A DNA stretch of 64,000 nt from 1-14-0-10-37-14 sp037130845 (lineage in GTDB: Bacteria > Patescibacteriota > Patescibacteriia > Patescibacteriales > Patescibacteriaceae): the NCBI GenBank assembly GCA_037130845.1, contig JBAXSE010000003.1, positions 23,867 to 87,866 of the forward strand. The letters run 5' to 3'. The translations under genes and the position numbers were made by a program. This document shows positions 9,146 through 17,429 of this stretch, piece by piece. The notes under the pieces are model-generated. The model saw only the letters and a list, made by a program, of their open reading frames with translations. It had not been told where the DNA came from and searched no databases. How positions within the stretch are numbered: the stretch's first letter is position 1; every line of letters begins with the position of its first letter.

Positions 9146-9185
9146 TGTAAAGTAATTTGAAGAATTGTAATAAGAGTTCATTCTC

Positions 9186-9216
9186 AGCAGAGTCTATCCT
9201 AAGACTCTGCTTTTTT
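9186..9216 (+). terminator. rho-independent terminator after HAD gene
   Basis: 10-bp stem AGCAGAGTCT / AGACTCTGCT followed by a run of T. Confidence 0.85.
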
Positions 9217-9313
9217 CTTTACCGAAGCCCAGTCTCGGTTATGGGGTCAGGCCTTGTGTTTGACTTTATTGTCAAGAGATTATGATTTAAGCCTTGATTC
9301 CAATTAAACAAAA

Positions 9314-9340
9314 GAATCGCCATTATGGCGGTTCTTTTTA
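9314..9340 (+). terminator. second hairpin terminator
   Basis: Hairpin GAATCGCC / GGCGGTTC followed by TTTTT, between the HAD gene and the membrane protein. A partial GGGGTCAGGCCTTGTG repeat lies just upstream at 9243. Confidence 0.65.
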
Positions 9341-9396
9341 CTTTGGCGGGCTTTGCGATAGACTTAATTATGAGCTAATTCTTGCAACATAAATTT

Positions 9397-10119
9397 ATGA
9401 GATTCATTATGTATCTGTTGTTGGTTGGTGGTACGATTCTATTGTATTCAAAGTTCGGGTCGGATTGCAGCGGACAGAGCGGCCTTGGTGCTGGAGTACC
9501 TTGTATTCTCGAAGCAATGGCTGTGTGGGTGGTTTTGTTTGTTATTATTATGATTTTCGAATCAATGCGAGCAATCTTGGAAATAAGACGGTTGTCCGCC
9601 TTGCCAAGACAGGAATCAAACGAAGAGCCTGTGACGCCTTTATATAGTATCTTTTTCTACGAGAAAGTAAGCAGACTTTTTATTATTATCGGTTTCGTTT
9701 ATATATACATGCGGGGCTTCGATATTGCGCCAACCGTTCTATTGTTCTTTTGCTGGCCTTGGCTGCTTATGTTAGGTGTAGCTATTTACCAAACTTACAA
9801 GCCGCATGCATTTTTCAGTCGACCAGGTTTTGTGATACTTTCTTCTTTATTAACTAAGTTGATTGGTGTGCTGATATTATTGCCAGTGTTTTTTTCTGTT
9901 GCTTATCGTTCTGATTATTTCTTTGGGCTTATATTAATCGAAGTGATAGCGGCTATTATATTATACAAGAAACAGCGCCCAACTAGCCTGCGGTTTTCGT
10001 TGATAGATCTGATCATTGTCATTGTTATCATAGCCAGCGGAATACCGTTCCATCAGCTCAAATTTTGTTATCATAATGTCTGTCCCAAAAATATACCCTT
10101 TGTGAACCAGCGTAAATAA
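9397..10119 (+). CDS. polytopic membrane protein, function unknown
   Basis: 240 residues from the ATG at 9397; a TTG 15 nt upstream is in frame but less likely. About seven hydrophobic segments (for example residues 4-18, 35-55, 88-105, 112-130, 148-170, 178-190, 205-220) separated by short charged loops. No signature motif is recognised. No SD; it stands alone between two hairpin terminators. Base composition is more A+T-rich than the surrounding enzymes. Confidence 0.6.
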   Translation: MRFIMYLLLVGGTILLYSKFGSDCSGQSGLGAGVPCILEAMAVWVVLFVIIMIFESMRAILEIRRLSALPRQESNEEPVTPLYSIFFYEKVSRLFIIIGFVYIYMRGFDIAPTVLLFFCWPWLLMLGVAIYQTYKPHAFFSRPGFVILSSLLTKLIGVLILLPVFFSVAYRSDYFFGLILIEVIAAIILYKKQRPTSLRFSLIDLIIVIVIIASGIPFHQLKFCYHNVCPKNIPFVNQRK

Positions 10120-10156
10120 TCTTTTCGCAATTCAAGAACATACCTATCAAGAACCT

Positions 10157-10179
10157 AAAAACAGCTCCGGCTGTTTTTT
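10157..10179 (+). terminator. rho-independent terminator
   Basis: Stem AAAAACAGC / GCTGTTTTT with tetraloop TCCG, followed by T; located 37 nt after the membrane protein. Confidence 0.8.
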
Positions 10180-10256
10180 GGTATAATAGCAGACTTTCGC
10201 TTTTTGTTCGGATATGCTATAATCGAGGTTATTGTATAATATCAATTATATGAGTA

Positions 10257-10382
10257 ATGAGAAAAAGAGATAAAGAACTTGATTCCTACTGGGGGACAAA
10301 TTGTCCCCAACTTGAGATAATTGCAAAGATGGCAAATTATGAAGAGTGTTCTGTGCAAACGTTTATGGAATTTTTCGAATAA
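10257..10382 (+). CDS. possible 41-residue peptide
   Basis: Short ORF preceded by an extended -10 (TGCTATAAT, box 10218-10223) but without a good -35 or SD. The product is mildly acidic and ends QTFMEFFE. Nothing in the sequence identifies it, and it may be chance; it fills the gap before the higBA promoter. Confidence 0.3.
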   Translation: MRKRDKELDSYWGTNCPQLEIIAKMANYEECSVQTFMEFFE

Positions 10383-10415
10383 CTTTATAATAACCTACAA
10401 AAAAAGATGGAATGC

Positions 10416-10444
10416 TTGACTATTTCCCAAAATGGGAATAATAT
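10416..10444 (+). promoter_or_regulatory. higBA promoter with embedded operator palindrome
   Basis: TTGACT (10416-10421) and TAATAT (10439-10444) are 17 bp apart. The spacer holds a perfect palindrome TTCCC AAAAT GGGAA (10424-10438), a likely site for autorepression by the HigA-type antitoxin. The predicted transcription start falls at or next to the ATG at 10451, so the message is probably leaderless. Confidence 0.6.
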
Positions 10445-10450
10445 ACTTTT

Positions 10451-10744
10451 ATGAGAATTATCGCCTTGAAAACATTACATGATTTCTATACTCGGCATAG
10501 CGATGTCGAACAAAGTCTGCGGGCCTGGTATCATGAGACTAAGGGTGAATCGTGGAAGCTGCCCAGGGATATAAAAAATAAATATCACAATGCCAGTATT
10601 GTCGCCAATAATAGAGTCGTCTTCAATATACAAGGCAATAAATACCGATTAGTAGTGGCCGTCAGGTACGATTTGCAGATAGTCTATATCAGATTCGTCG
10701 GTACGCATAATGATTATGATAAAATTGATGCTACAAATATATGA
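10451..10744 (+). CDS. higB: HigB-type toxin (mRNA interferase)
   Basis: 97 residues, typical HigB size. It has the family pattern: an N-terminal helix with LHDFYTRHSDVEQSLRAWYHE, then the beta-sheet core with NNRVVFNIQGNKYRLVVAVRY and the terminal VYIRFVGTHNDYDKID. HigB toxins cleave mRNA at the ribosome. The stop overlaps the start of the antitoxin gene by 4 nt (ATGA), the usual toxin-first HigBA order. Start chosen at the ATG just behind the promoter; no SD. Confidence 0.88.
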   Translation: MRIIALKTLHDFYTRHSDVEQSLRAWYHETKGESWKLPRDIKNKYHNASIVANNRVVFNIQGNKYRLVVAVRYDLQIVYIRFVGTHNDYDKIDATNI

Positions 10745-11088
10745 CCAAGATAATTAAAACAAAAAAGGCCTACAAAGCGGCGCTCGCTCGAGTAGATAAA
10801 ATATTCGATGCTCGGGCGGGGAGCACTGAAGCGGACGAGCTCGAACTGCTGTCGCTTTTGATCGAACATTATGAGGCCGAGCATTATCCCATCCTGGCGC
10901 CTGACCCAATAGAAGCTATCAGATTCAGGATGGAAGCTCTGGGCCTGGAGCAGAAGGATGTCGCCAAGCTGATCGGGGCCAATCGGGTATCGGAGATATT
11001 CAGCGGCAAGCGCCCGTTGTCCATCGGTATGATCAAAACACTGCATACCAAGCTAAATATTCCGGTCGAGTTTTTGATCGGTTGTTAA
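10741..11088 (+). CDS. higA: HigA-type antitoxin, HTH domain
   Basis: 115 residues. The N-terminal half is helical and acidic (ADELELLSLLIEHYEAEHYP). An XRE-type helix-turn-helix follows (RMEALGLEQKDVAKLIGANRVSEIFSGKRPLS), ending in NIPVEFLIG. It should neutralise the HigB toxin and repress the operon through the palindrome in the promoter. Overlaps higB by 4 nt, which suggests translational coupling. Confidence 0.9.
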   Translation: MTKIIKTKKAYKAALARVDKIFDARAGSTEADELELLSLLIEHYEAEHYPILAPDPIEAIRFRMEALGLEQKDVAKLIGANRVSEIFSGKRPLSIGMIKTLHTKLNIPVEFLIGC

Positions 11089-11119
11089 TTCTATAGAGAT
11101 AAGACTTATTGTGGATATT

Positions 11120-11168
11120 TTGTGTTGCATGTCATGGAATGCACGAAACAAGACTTGACCCCTAAATC
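11120..11168. repeat. palindromic repeat of the GGGGTCAAGTCTTGT family
   Basis: On the minus strand it begins GGGGTCAAGTCTTGT and runs back through an imperfect inverted arm with CGTGCAT / ATGCA. A related copy is at 53777-53823, and weaker ones are near 9243 and 58268. It looks like a dispersed REP-like element. Confidence 0.6.
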
Positions 11169-11201
11169 TAAATTATTAGGGCTGTATTTGATAAAACAAT
11201 T

Positions 11202-11891
11202 ATGAATAAACAAGAAATAGCTTGGGACAAGGAATACAAAAACCCCAAGCTGGTTACCAAAAGTGACGAACCGCAGGCCGAGACTTTGCGTTTCTTTAAG
11301 TTTCTCAAAAAACAAGAAAAGTTCAAATTGGAAGATAGAAAAATCCTGGATCTAGGTTGCGGTACGGGGCGCAATGCCAATTATCTGGCCAAGCTGGACA
11401 ATGATGTAATTGGCATCGAGTTTTCGCCCACTGCCTACAATCTGGCTGTGGCCAGGGCCAAGAAATTGGAGCTCACAGTCGACTACCGCTTGGGCGATAT
11501 CGGCCGGCCTTATAACATTGCTGATAATTCTATTGATGTCGCGCTGGATGTCACTTCTTCCAATTCTTTGGACGAGGCGGGGAGGGCGGTCTATTTGCGT
11601 GAGACGCATCGCGTGCTGAGGCCGGGCGGGTATTTTTTCGTCCGCGCTCTAGCCAAAGACGGCAACCAGAATGTCAAAAACCTGCTGGCGCAAAACCCGG
11701 GCAGAGAACATGACACCTATATCATCAAGGAGATCGGCCTAACCGAACGCGTCTTCAGCCGCGAAGATTTCCTCAAAATGTATTCCGCTTTTTTCAAGGT
11801 TTTGCTGTTGGAGAAAAAAACCAGCTATACCAAATTCAACGGCCGGATTTACAAGAGGAATTATTGGATTGCTTATTTGCAAAAAGTGTAA
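11202..11891 (+). CDS. class I SAM-dependent methyltransferase
   Basis: 229 residues. Motif I is ILDLGCGTGRNANYLAKL (SAM-binding glycine loop), followed by the acidic residue in VIGIEFS. The motif IV region is SIDVALDVTSSNSLD, then LRPGGYFFVRAL. Rossmann-type methyltransferase; substrate not predictable. No SD. It stands alone between two repeat-bearing intergenic regions. Confidence 0.85.
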   Translation: MNKQEIAWDKEYKNPKLVTKSDEPQAETLRFFKFLKKQEKFKLEDRKILDLGCGTGRNANYLAKLDNDVIGIEFSPTAYNLAVARAKKLELTVDYRLGDIGRPYNIADNSIDVALDVTSSNSLDEAGRAVYLRETHRVLRPGGYFFVRALAKDGNQNVKNLLAQNPGREHDTYIIKEIGLTERVFSREDFLKMYSAFFKVLLLEKKTSYTKFNGRIYKRNYWIAYLQKV

Positions 11892-12057
11892 AACGTTGTG
11901 AATTCATTTATTGAAGGGTTTGCAAATAAAGCATAACAAAAAAACACCTCGCTGGTGTAGCGGGTGCGGAGCGTCCCAAAGAATGGGATACCAAATGTAG
12001 ATTTAGTATAAGTTATGTTGTTATTTTTGTCAAATTACAGATTAGTTTATAGATTAT

Positions 12058-12390
12058 ATGGCTACCAAACAATCTACCATCGATTTTATCCTAGACCAGT
12101 TGTCACTGTTGGACGGGGCTTATGCTCGCAAGATGTTCGGCGAGTATGCTTTGTATTTTGATGGCAAGGTGGTTGGCTTGGTATGCGACAATCAATTGTT
12201 TATCAAGATTACTGAACCGGGCAAGGAATTTGTCGGCGGTCATTATCGCGAAGGACATGCTTATCCCGGGGCAAAGGTCTCGATGTTGATTGACGGCGGT
12301 CAATTGGAGGAACGCGACTTGCTCTGCGAGCTGGTGCGCATCACGGCTGATAATGTGCCGTATCCTAAGGTCAAAAAAGCTAAAAAATAA
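12058..12390 (+). CDS. TfoX N-terminal domain protein
   Basis: 110 residues. The TfoX_N pattern is clear: ARKMFGEYALYFDGKVVGLVCDNQLFIKITEPG, with the rest of the domain to residue 100. TfoX/Sxy is a competence regulator in Proteobacteria. The free-standing N-domain protein is widespread and its role outside competence is unknown. No SD; 23 nt ahead of the VanW gene, so probably cotranscribed with it. Confidence 0.85.
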   Translation: MATKQSTIDFILDQLSLLDGAYARKMFGEYALYFDGKVVGLVCDNQLFIKITEPGKEFVGGHYREGHAYPGAKVSMLIDGGQLEERDLLCELVRITADNVPYPKVKKAKK

Positions 12391-12413
12391 TTTTTTAGCC
12401 GTGATATATCGCT

Positions 12414-13220
12414 ATGATTAAACCACGACACAGAGGACAAATTAGGCGTTGGATGGGTAATGTGTATTATTCATGCCGTCGTTTTTTTTATTGGCATTAT
12501 AGCGCTAATATTTTTGCTCATAGACAAGACGCTAATTTGCCAATCGAAATTTTTGGCCATCAGACTCCAATCTTACGCCAATTGGCAAAAGTTGATATGT
12601 ATTTGCAGAAGAATAAGGCAATTAACTTGGAATTGGCTATTGCCAAGATTGACGGTCTGGTAATAGAGCCGGGGCAGACTTTTTCTTATTGGCGATTAAT
12701 CGGCCGGCCGACTAAAGCCAAGGGCTATCGAGAGGGATTGATTTTACGTGATGGCAGAGTGTTGTCTGGTATCGGTGGCGGGCTTTGTCAGCTATCGAAC
12801 TCGATTTATTGGACAGCTATTCATACGCCGCTGAGCATTAAGGAGCGCTGGCGTCATAGCTATGATGTTTTTCCGGATGCTAATCGTGATCAACCTTTTG
12901 GCAGTGGCGCTACCTGCTCTTACCCTAATATAGACTTGCAATTAAAAAATAATACTCAGTACAGCTTTCAATTACGATTGACTGTGGTAGATGGATATTT
13001 GCGTGCTTGTTGGTTTTCTGATAAGGAGTTGGATAATAATTATTTGGTTGTCGAGAAGGACCATGAAATAAAAAATGAATGGTGGGGAGGTTATAGTAGA
13101 AATAATAAATTATTTCGCCAAACGATCAATCTTCAGACGGGGGAGGTGTTGGAGGAAGAGCTTTTGGCTGACAATCAAGCGATCATGATGTACGAACCAT
13201 TGTTATCTAATAGTCAATGA
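12414..13220 (+). CDS. VanW family protein
   Basis: 268 residues. Carries the VanW core: IDGLVIEPGQTFSYWRLIGRP, GYREGLILRDGRVLSGIGGGLCQLSNSIYW, RWRHSYDVFPDANRDQPFGSGATCSYPN. VanW occurs in some vancomycin-resistance clusters and many envelope contexts; its biochemical role is not established. There is no classical signal peptide, only a basic aromatic N-terminus. Ends with TGA, showing TGA is a stop here. Confidence 0.9.
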   Translation: MIKPRHRGQIRRWMGNVYYSCRRFFYWHYSANIFAHRQDANLPIEIFGHQTPILRQLAKVDMYLQKNKAINLELAIAKIDGLVIEPGQTFSYWRLIGRPTKAKGYREGLILRDGRVLSGIGGGLCQLSNSIYWTAIHTPLSIKERWRHSYDVFPDANRDQPFGSGATCSYPNIDLQLKNNTQYSFQLRLTVVDGYLRACWFSDKELDNNYLVVEKDHEIKNEWWGGYSRNNKLFRQTINLQTGEVLEEELLADNQAIMMYEPLLSNSQ

Positions 13221-13417
13221 CAGGTATGCTATTTCCGTTTAAGAATAGACTATGTGCCAATATTTAGCTAATATAAGGTAAAATTATACTAGCTATTGCT
13301 TTTTTTTAAAAAATGTGTGATAATATAGCTCACTATTCTTAATCTTGCTAAAAAGGAGTATCACGGCCTTTCGGGGCGACGTTTGAAAATAGAATTTATA
13401 AATAAGTAATAAATAAC

Positions 13418-14101
13418 ATGGGAAAATTCCAAAGAGATGGTGGTTTTGACGACAGACGCGGCGGTAGAGATTCCGGCCCGAGTCGTGGCGGTTTTAGCCG
13501 CGGAGGTAGTTTTGGCGGTGATCGAGAAGTAAAAAGCATGCACCGCGCCACCTGCAGCGACTGCGGACGCAGTTGTGAAGTGCCCTTTAAGCCTAACGGC
13601 ACCAAGCCGGTCTTTTGCAGCGAATGCTTCGGCAAACAGCAAGACGGCGGCGGTTTCAGCCGTGGCGATAGCCGCGAGAGCGGCCGCGGTTTCGACAGAC
13701 CGAGGTTTGAAGACAAGAAGATGTTCAGCGCCACTTGCGAGAAGTGCGGTGACAAATGCGAAGTGCCTTTCCGTCCGACTCCGGGCAAAGCTGTCTTGTG
13801 CAGCATGTGCTTTGGCAAAGGCGGCGAAGTGAGAGGTGGCGGCAAATCCAGCTGTGATTGCAAAGAGAACTTTAATATTCTTAATGCCAAGCTGGACAAG
13901 ATTATCAAGGCCTTAAGCATCTCTGATGCTCCTGTGGCCAAGGCGCCGAAGCCGGCCGAAGAAGCTATCTTTGACCAAGTCAAGGAATTAATCGAAGAAG
14001 TCGAGGCTCCGAAAAAAGTTCGCAAGCCGAAGACCGAAAAGAAAGCCGCCAAAGCCAAGGCTGAGCCGAAAGCTAAAAAAGCGGTCACTAAGAAGAAATA
14101 A
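13418..14101 (+). CDS. CxxC zinc-ribbon protein with RGG-like linkers
   Basis: 227 residues. Two near-identical zinc-ribbon modules, each built as C-x2-C then CEVPF, a KP/KA turn and C-x2-CF (about 48-75 and 105-132). They are joined by Gly/Arg/Asp-rich low-complexity segments. A third CDC pair and a helix follow, and the C-terminus is Lys/Ala-rich. This arrangement is common in Patescibacteria and is probably nucleic-acid binding; that is an inference. Its leader contains AAGGAG at about 13354, some 60 nt too far upstream to be its own SD, followed by a GGCC/GGGGC hairpin. Confidence 0.78.
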   Translation: MGKFQRDGGFDDRRGGRDSGPSRGGFSRGGSFGGDREVKSMHRATCSDCGRSCEVPFKPNGTKPVFCSECFGKQQDGGGFSRGDSRESGRGFDRPRFEDKKMFSATCEKCGDKCEVPFRPTPGKAVLCSMCFGKGGEVRGGGKSSCDCKENFNILNAKLDKIIKALSISDAPVAKAPKPAEEAIFDQVKELIEEVEAPKKVRKPKTEKKAAKAKAEPKAKKAVTKKK

Positions 14102-14118
14102 TAATTTATTCTTATATT

Positions 14119-14150
14119 CAAAAGCCCCGATGCAAGTCGGGGTTTTTGAA
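14119..14150. terminator. bidirectional terminator
   Basis: Stem AAAGCCCCGA / TCGGGGTTTT with loop TGCAAG; T-run on the plus side and A-run on the other. Confidence 0.85.
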
Positions 14151-14223
14151 TATATAAAACAGCTATTTTACCGGCATTAAAAAATGTGTTAAAATACAAA
14201 CAACTTAACATTAAATAAAAAGT

Positions 14224-14817
14224 ATGGAAAAACATGGTGTCAAGATTCTGCTGGCAATCTTTATCGTATTGCTGGCTGTAGCGTTTGGTGTCTATTCTTG
14301 GAGCAACAAGACTGGCTTCGGGCTCGTACGTAAAGCAAAGCCTGTGGCGCCGGCGGTTGTTGAGGCCCCGGTTGAGCCCTTGTCGTATGCCACAGGCAAT
14401 GTCCCTGTGGTTGTGACTAGCGCCACTTCCGCTTTTCCGTTTACCGTCAAGCAATTAAAGGCGATGGCCCTTGGATGCAAGTCAAAACATGCGGCTGATT
14501 ATTTTACCACGTTGACTGGTAAATTTGCCGGCGCAATTGCTAATGTGTATAGCTTTAAATATAACGGAACAAGCCAGGACAAAAGCATCTTTACCGTTAC
14601 TTTGATTCCTAATAAGACTGGCTACACTACGTTAGAAGAATTCAAGAAGGACTTTGACTCTTGTCAGGCAGGTGCCAAGCTTTATCCGACAGCGGTCAAT
14701 GCCAATTGGCTGATGTTTACCAATTCTTGCACCACCGGTTATGACAATGGCTCTGGCAAGGTCCATGGCTGCCAGCTGGTCCAAGACGCGGTAAAACCGA
14801 CTTTGAAATTGAACTAA
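14224..14817 (+). CDS. membrane-anchored extracytoplasmic protein
   Basis: 197 residues. Residues 6-27 form a single N-terminal membrane anchor. A Pro/Val/Ala-rich linker (about 38-60) and a globular domain with four cysteines follow (near GCKSKH, DSCQAG, NSCTTG and HGCQL). These could form two disulfides outside the cell. No known family is recognised. Lies between two strong terminators, so it is a single-gene unit. Confidence 0.65.
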   Translation: MEKHGVKILLAIFIVLLAVAFGVYSWSNKTGFGLVRKAKPVAPAVVEAPVEPLSYATGNVPVVVTSATSAFPFTVKQLKAMALGCKSKHAADYFTTLTGKFAGAIANVYSFKYNGTSQDKSIFTVTLIPNKTGYTTLEEFKKDFDSCQAGAKLYPTAVNANWLMFTNSCTTGYDNGSGKVHGCQLVQDAVKPTLKLN

Positions 14818-14828
14818 GAATAAGTAGA

Positions 14829-14866
14829 AAAAAAGAGCCTGGCCGCAAGCGGCTCGGCTCTTTTTG
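14829..14866 (+). terminator. rho-independent terminator
   Basis: GC-rich stem with arms GAGCC..GGCCGC and GCGGC..GGCTC, followed by TTTTTG. Confidence 0.85.
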
Positions 14867-14885
14867 TTTGGGCGATATTGTTAAT

Positions 14886-14914
14886 AAAAAAGCCATACCG
14901 CGGACGGTATGGCT
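14886..14914 (-). terminator. terminator of the minus-strand membrane gene
   Basis: Stem AGCCATACCG / CGGTATGGCT; on the minus strand it is followed by TTTTTT. It sits just after the stop at 14919. Confidence 0.82.
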
Positions 14915-14918
14915 GGAA

Positions 14919-15407
14919 TTAGTGATTGGCTTTGTGGTTCTGTTTTCTTCTCTGCTTGGCGCTGAGCGGCTGGCTGTTGCTAGCGGCCGGTCTGTTGATG
15001 ATTTGCTTCGGCTTGGCCTGCTTCAATTTTTTCTTAGCTTTTTTGCTAAGCGGCTTCTTTTCGACTACCGGATGCGCTTCTTCGTAATTGTGTAGGGCTT
15101 TATAGTAAACGGCCATCATTCTTGTAATCCAGCTTGGCTCAGCTGGAGCATTGTCTATAGATTTGTCGGACGCGGCTTCCGGCTTGGTTGGTATTTTGAG
15201 ATTTTCCCAAAAATAGGACATAACGCCCATTAGGCAGAAAAAGCTGCCCCAGCCGACAATTAGCCAAAATTCACTGTAGTCTTCTTGGCTATTTACCTTG
15301 ATGGCAGCCAAGATGAATAAGATGCCCATTGCTCCGACCAAGAGGCCGTAGAGCTGTTCTTCGCTTAATTTGGAAAAAGCTTCGTATTTTAATCGTAGAC
15401 TCATCAT
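14919..15407 (-). CDS. small membrane protein with basic cytoplasmic tail
   Basis: 162 residues with two membrane segments (about 23-38 and 48-66). A 90-residue tail follows and becomes strongly basic at the end (KKPLSKKAKKKLKQAKPKQ, then KQRRKQNHK). The tail may contact RNA, DNA or the membrane surface; no family is recognised. The start ATGATG is preceded by a good SD, AAAGGAG. Transcribed separately from the upstream 15526 gene, since a terminator lies between them. Confidence 0.65.
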   Translation of the reverse strand: MMSLRLKYEAFSKLSEEQLYGLLVGAMGILFILAAIKVNSQEDYSEFWLIVGWGSFFCLMGVMSYFWENLKIPTKPEAASDKSIDNAPAEPSWITRMMAVYYKALHNYEEAHPVVEKKPLSKKAKKKLKQAKPKQIINRPAASNSQPLSAKQRRKQNHKANH

Positions 15408-15484
15408 TAGGTTCTCCTTTGACAGTTGATTGAAATGTACTACATAGCCACACCACTCTAATATTGATTTATGTTAATGTCAAT

Positions 15485-15513
15485 AAAAAAGGCGGCCATT
15501 TGACCGCCTTTGA
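15485..15513 (-). terminator. terminator of the minus-strand CPBP operon
   Basis: Stem AAAGGCGG / CCGCCTTT; on the minus strand it continues into TTTTTT. Confidence 0.8.
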
Positions 15514-15525
15514 TTTGAGCTTCGA

Positions 15526-15978
15526 TTAGCTATTATTAGCATTAGCTTCAATCCTTTTTTGGATAACAGATGCCCTGTCTGGAGATAGCAGCAAGATAGC
15601 TAATACCCAAATCAAGAACCAATATGTTGATTTGGCTATTTTACTGAAAGGCAACAAGCCTGCCGTGATAAATAGCACTCCCCAACATAATTGTTGACTG
15701 TCATTGCATCCTTTGGCGTGCATGACCATAACGCTGCCTCCGACTATATAGGCTAGTCCTGCTAGACCGGCTCTATTTTTGTCGGCAATTGGATTAGGCG
15801 ACGCGCCAAATTCGATAAATAGCGAAGTGACGCCGACTGCGATAAAGGCCAAGCCGAGATAGATAGCAGCGTGGTCGCTGTCTATGTGCCGGCTGTCTTG
15901 GATTAGACTGATGCCATTGACGAGCAGTAAGCCGCCGACGGTGCCCATAAATGCGGCGTAACTTTTGTTCTGGACCAT
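15526..15978 (-). CDS. small polytopic membrane protein
   Basis: 150 residues with four to five hydrophobic segments (about 8-24, 38-56, 72-86, 98-110, 116-134) and short polar loops. No family recognised. SD AGGAG is 6 nt before the ATG. It lies 30 nt behind the CPBP protease gene on the same strand and ends before a shared terminator, so the two form an operon. Confidence 0.65.
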   Translation of the reverse strand: MVQNKSYAAFMGTVGGLLLVNGISLIQDSRHIDSDHAAIYLGLAFIAVGVTSLFIEFGASPNPIADKNRAGLAGLAYIVGGSVMVMHAKGCNDSQQLCWGVLFITAGLLPFSKIAKSTYWFLIWVLAILLLSPDRASVIQKRIEANANNS

Positions 15979-16008
15979 GATGACTCCTGATTTAAAATGA
16001 ACAGATAG

Positions 16009-17268
16009 TTAATTATCAATTTTTTGTCTAAGTAAGATGAAGTTAGAAGGCAAGATCACCAAGACCCTGATGCACGCAAAAGCAAAAATCAATAGCGGAT
16101 TGTCCAGCGCTTGGATGACGCAAATAAACAGATAGATACTGGGCAGGTTTACCCAGAAGGCTTTGGCCATGGCGCTGGGAGTGCGCTGCATCTGCAAAAA
16201 GCAGACTAAGAGCGATAAGGTGATAATGCGATATGGCACGTTGTCGGTAAATAAGCCGCTAATCCAGTAGAGCAGATAAGTCGATATCATCAGTCCGATT
16301 GCGCCTCGCATCGGCATCAACACGTAGTGCCTGATGCAGGCAAGCTTGTTGGTTTGCCAGAGGCTTTTTTGCTTATCCAGTTCGCCAACGATAACCTCTT
16401 TGGTCCTTAAGTCAAGTTGCAGGCCGTCATAGCCAAGCAAGATAAAGACAGTATTGACGGACAGAAAAATAAATAAGTCCAAACAGATGTAATTCCAAAA
16501 CGTCCAGCCGGCGAGCTTGAAGACCGGTATCGGGATAAACCAGCTGGAAGCGGCAGCTATCGGTTGGGTTTGCAGCAAATAACAGGCTGCCGCGCCAATA
16601 CAGAAGTATAAAGCGTAGAGTAAATATATTGGCTTGAACTTTTCATTTTTATTCAAGGCGGCCATAATAGCATTATGCCCAAAGTGAGCCAAGACGCTGG
16701 CTAACAGGCCATACTTTATGAAGATGTAGGAGAAGATTATCCCTCCCAAAAATTGAGGCAAAGTCCGCAGATTTTTTTGATCTTCAAAATGGCGGAAGTT
16801 ATATTTGTGATTAATGGCCCAAAGCCCATTGCCCAACAAGAATAAAGCTTGAAAAGCGAATGCTCCGGGGAAAAACTTGGGCAAGATGCCCAAGAAAATC
16901 TGACGGGCAAATATTTCTTCGGCCAAGGCCATAAGGAAAAAAGCTAGAAAAATTCGAACAGGCGGAAGGTCGTGGGCTATGCCGACGTTAGACCAGTAAC
17001 TGTCTTTGGCTTTGCCCAAGAATAAATGTTGAACGCCCAGGCCAACAAAAGATAAAATGACAGAAAGACTAATGGCGGCAGTGATAGCTAGGGCCATATC
17101 AAGAACAGAGAAATTTTTCTCGGCAATCAGATTTGGCCAGCCGGCTAGCAGCCAGGGCAATTCTTTGATAGTAACGGCTAAGGCGCCGGAATAATAGCTG
17201 GTTAGCGCAACTAGGGCAAAGGTCCCGGCGGCTGAATACCAGCACATGGCTCGTAATTTTTTATCCAC
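16009..17268 (-). CDS. CPBP-family intramembrane metalloprotease
   Basis: 419 residues, longer than the usual 200-300 for the family because of a C-terminal membrane extension. The core has the CPBP motifs: EEIFAR (E117, E118, R122), a histidine in GLWAINH near 154, and HFGHNAIMA near 195. CPBP (CAAX protease and bacteriocin-processing) proteins cleave within the membrane; bacterial substrates are mostly unknown. Start is GTG at 17268 with SD AGGAG six bases upstream. First gene of a two-gene minus-strand operon. Confidence 0.8.
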   Translation of the reverse strand: MDKKLRAMCWYSAAGTFALVALTSYYSGALAVTIKELPWLLAGWPNLIAEKNFSVLDMALAITAAISLSVILSFVGLGVQHLFLGKAKDSYWSNVGIAHDLPPVRIFLAFFLMALAEEIFARQIFLGILPKFFPGAFAFQALFLLGNGLWAINHKYNFRHFEDQKNLRTLPQFLGGIIFSYIFIKYGLLASVLAHFGHNAIMAALNKNEKFKPIYLLYALYFCIGAAACYLLQTQPIAAASSWFIPIPVFKLAGWTFWNYICLDLFIFLSVNTVFILLGYDGLQLDLRTKEVIVGELDKQKSLWQTNKLACIRHYVLMPMRGAIGLMISTYLLYWISGLFTDNVPYRIITLSLLVCFLQMQRTPSAMAKAFWVNLPSIYLFICVIQALDNPLLIFAFACIRVLVILPSNFILLRQKIDN

Positions 17269-17429
17269 GGTTCACTCCTGACTATAATTGATAATATTGA
17301 TTGTTAACGTACTTTGGCTTAATTATTGGAATATTTTTCATTTTTAGTCAATAATCGCTTTAAGGAAGGCTGATTTGTTGCGAGCTTGGATTTGTGATAA
17401 AATATGGCTATTAAGGGTGATCAAAAAAT

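Noticed and set aside
13396..14454. Minus-strand frame of 352 codons
   Set aside because: Antisense to the zinc-ribbon gene and the next gene; composition mirrors them and it crosses two promoters and a terminator.
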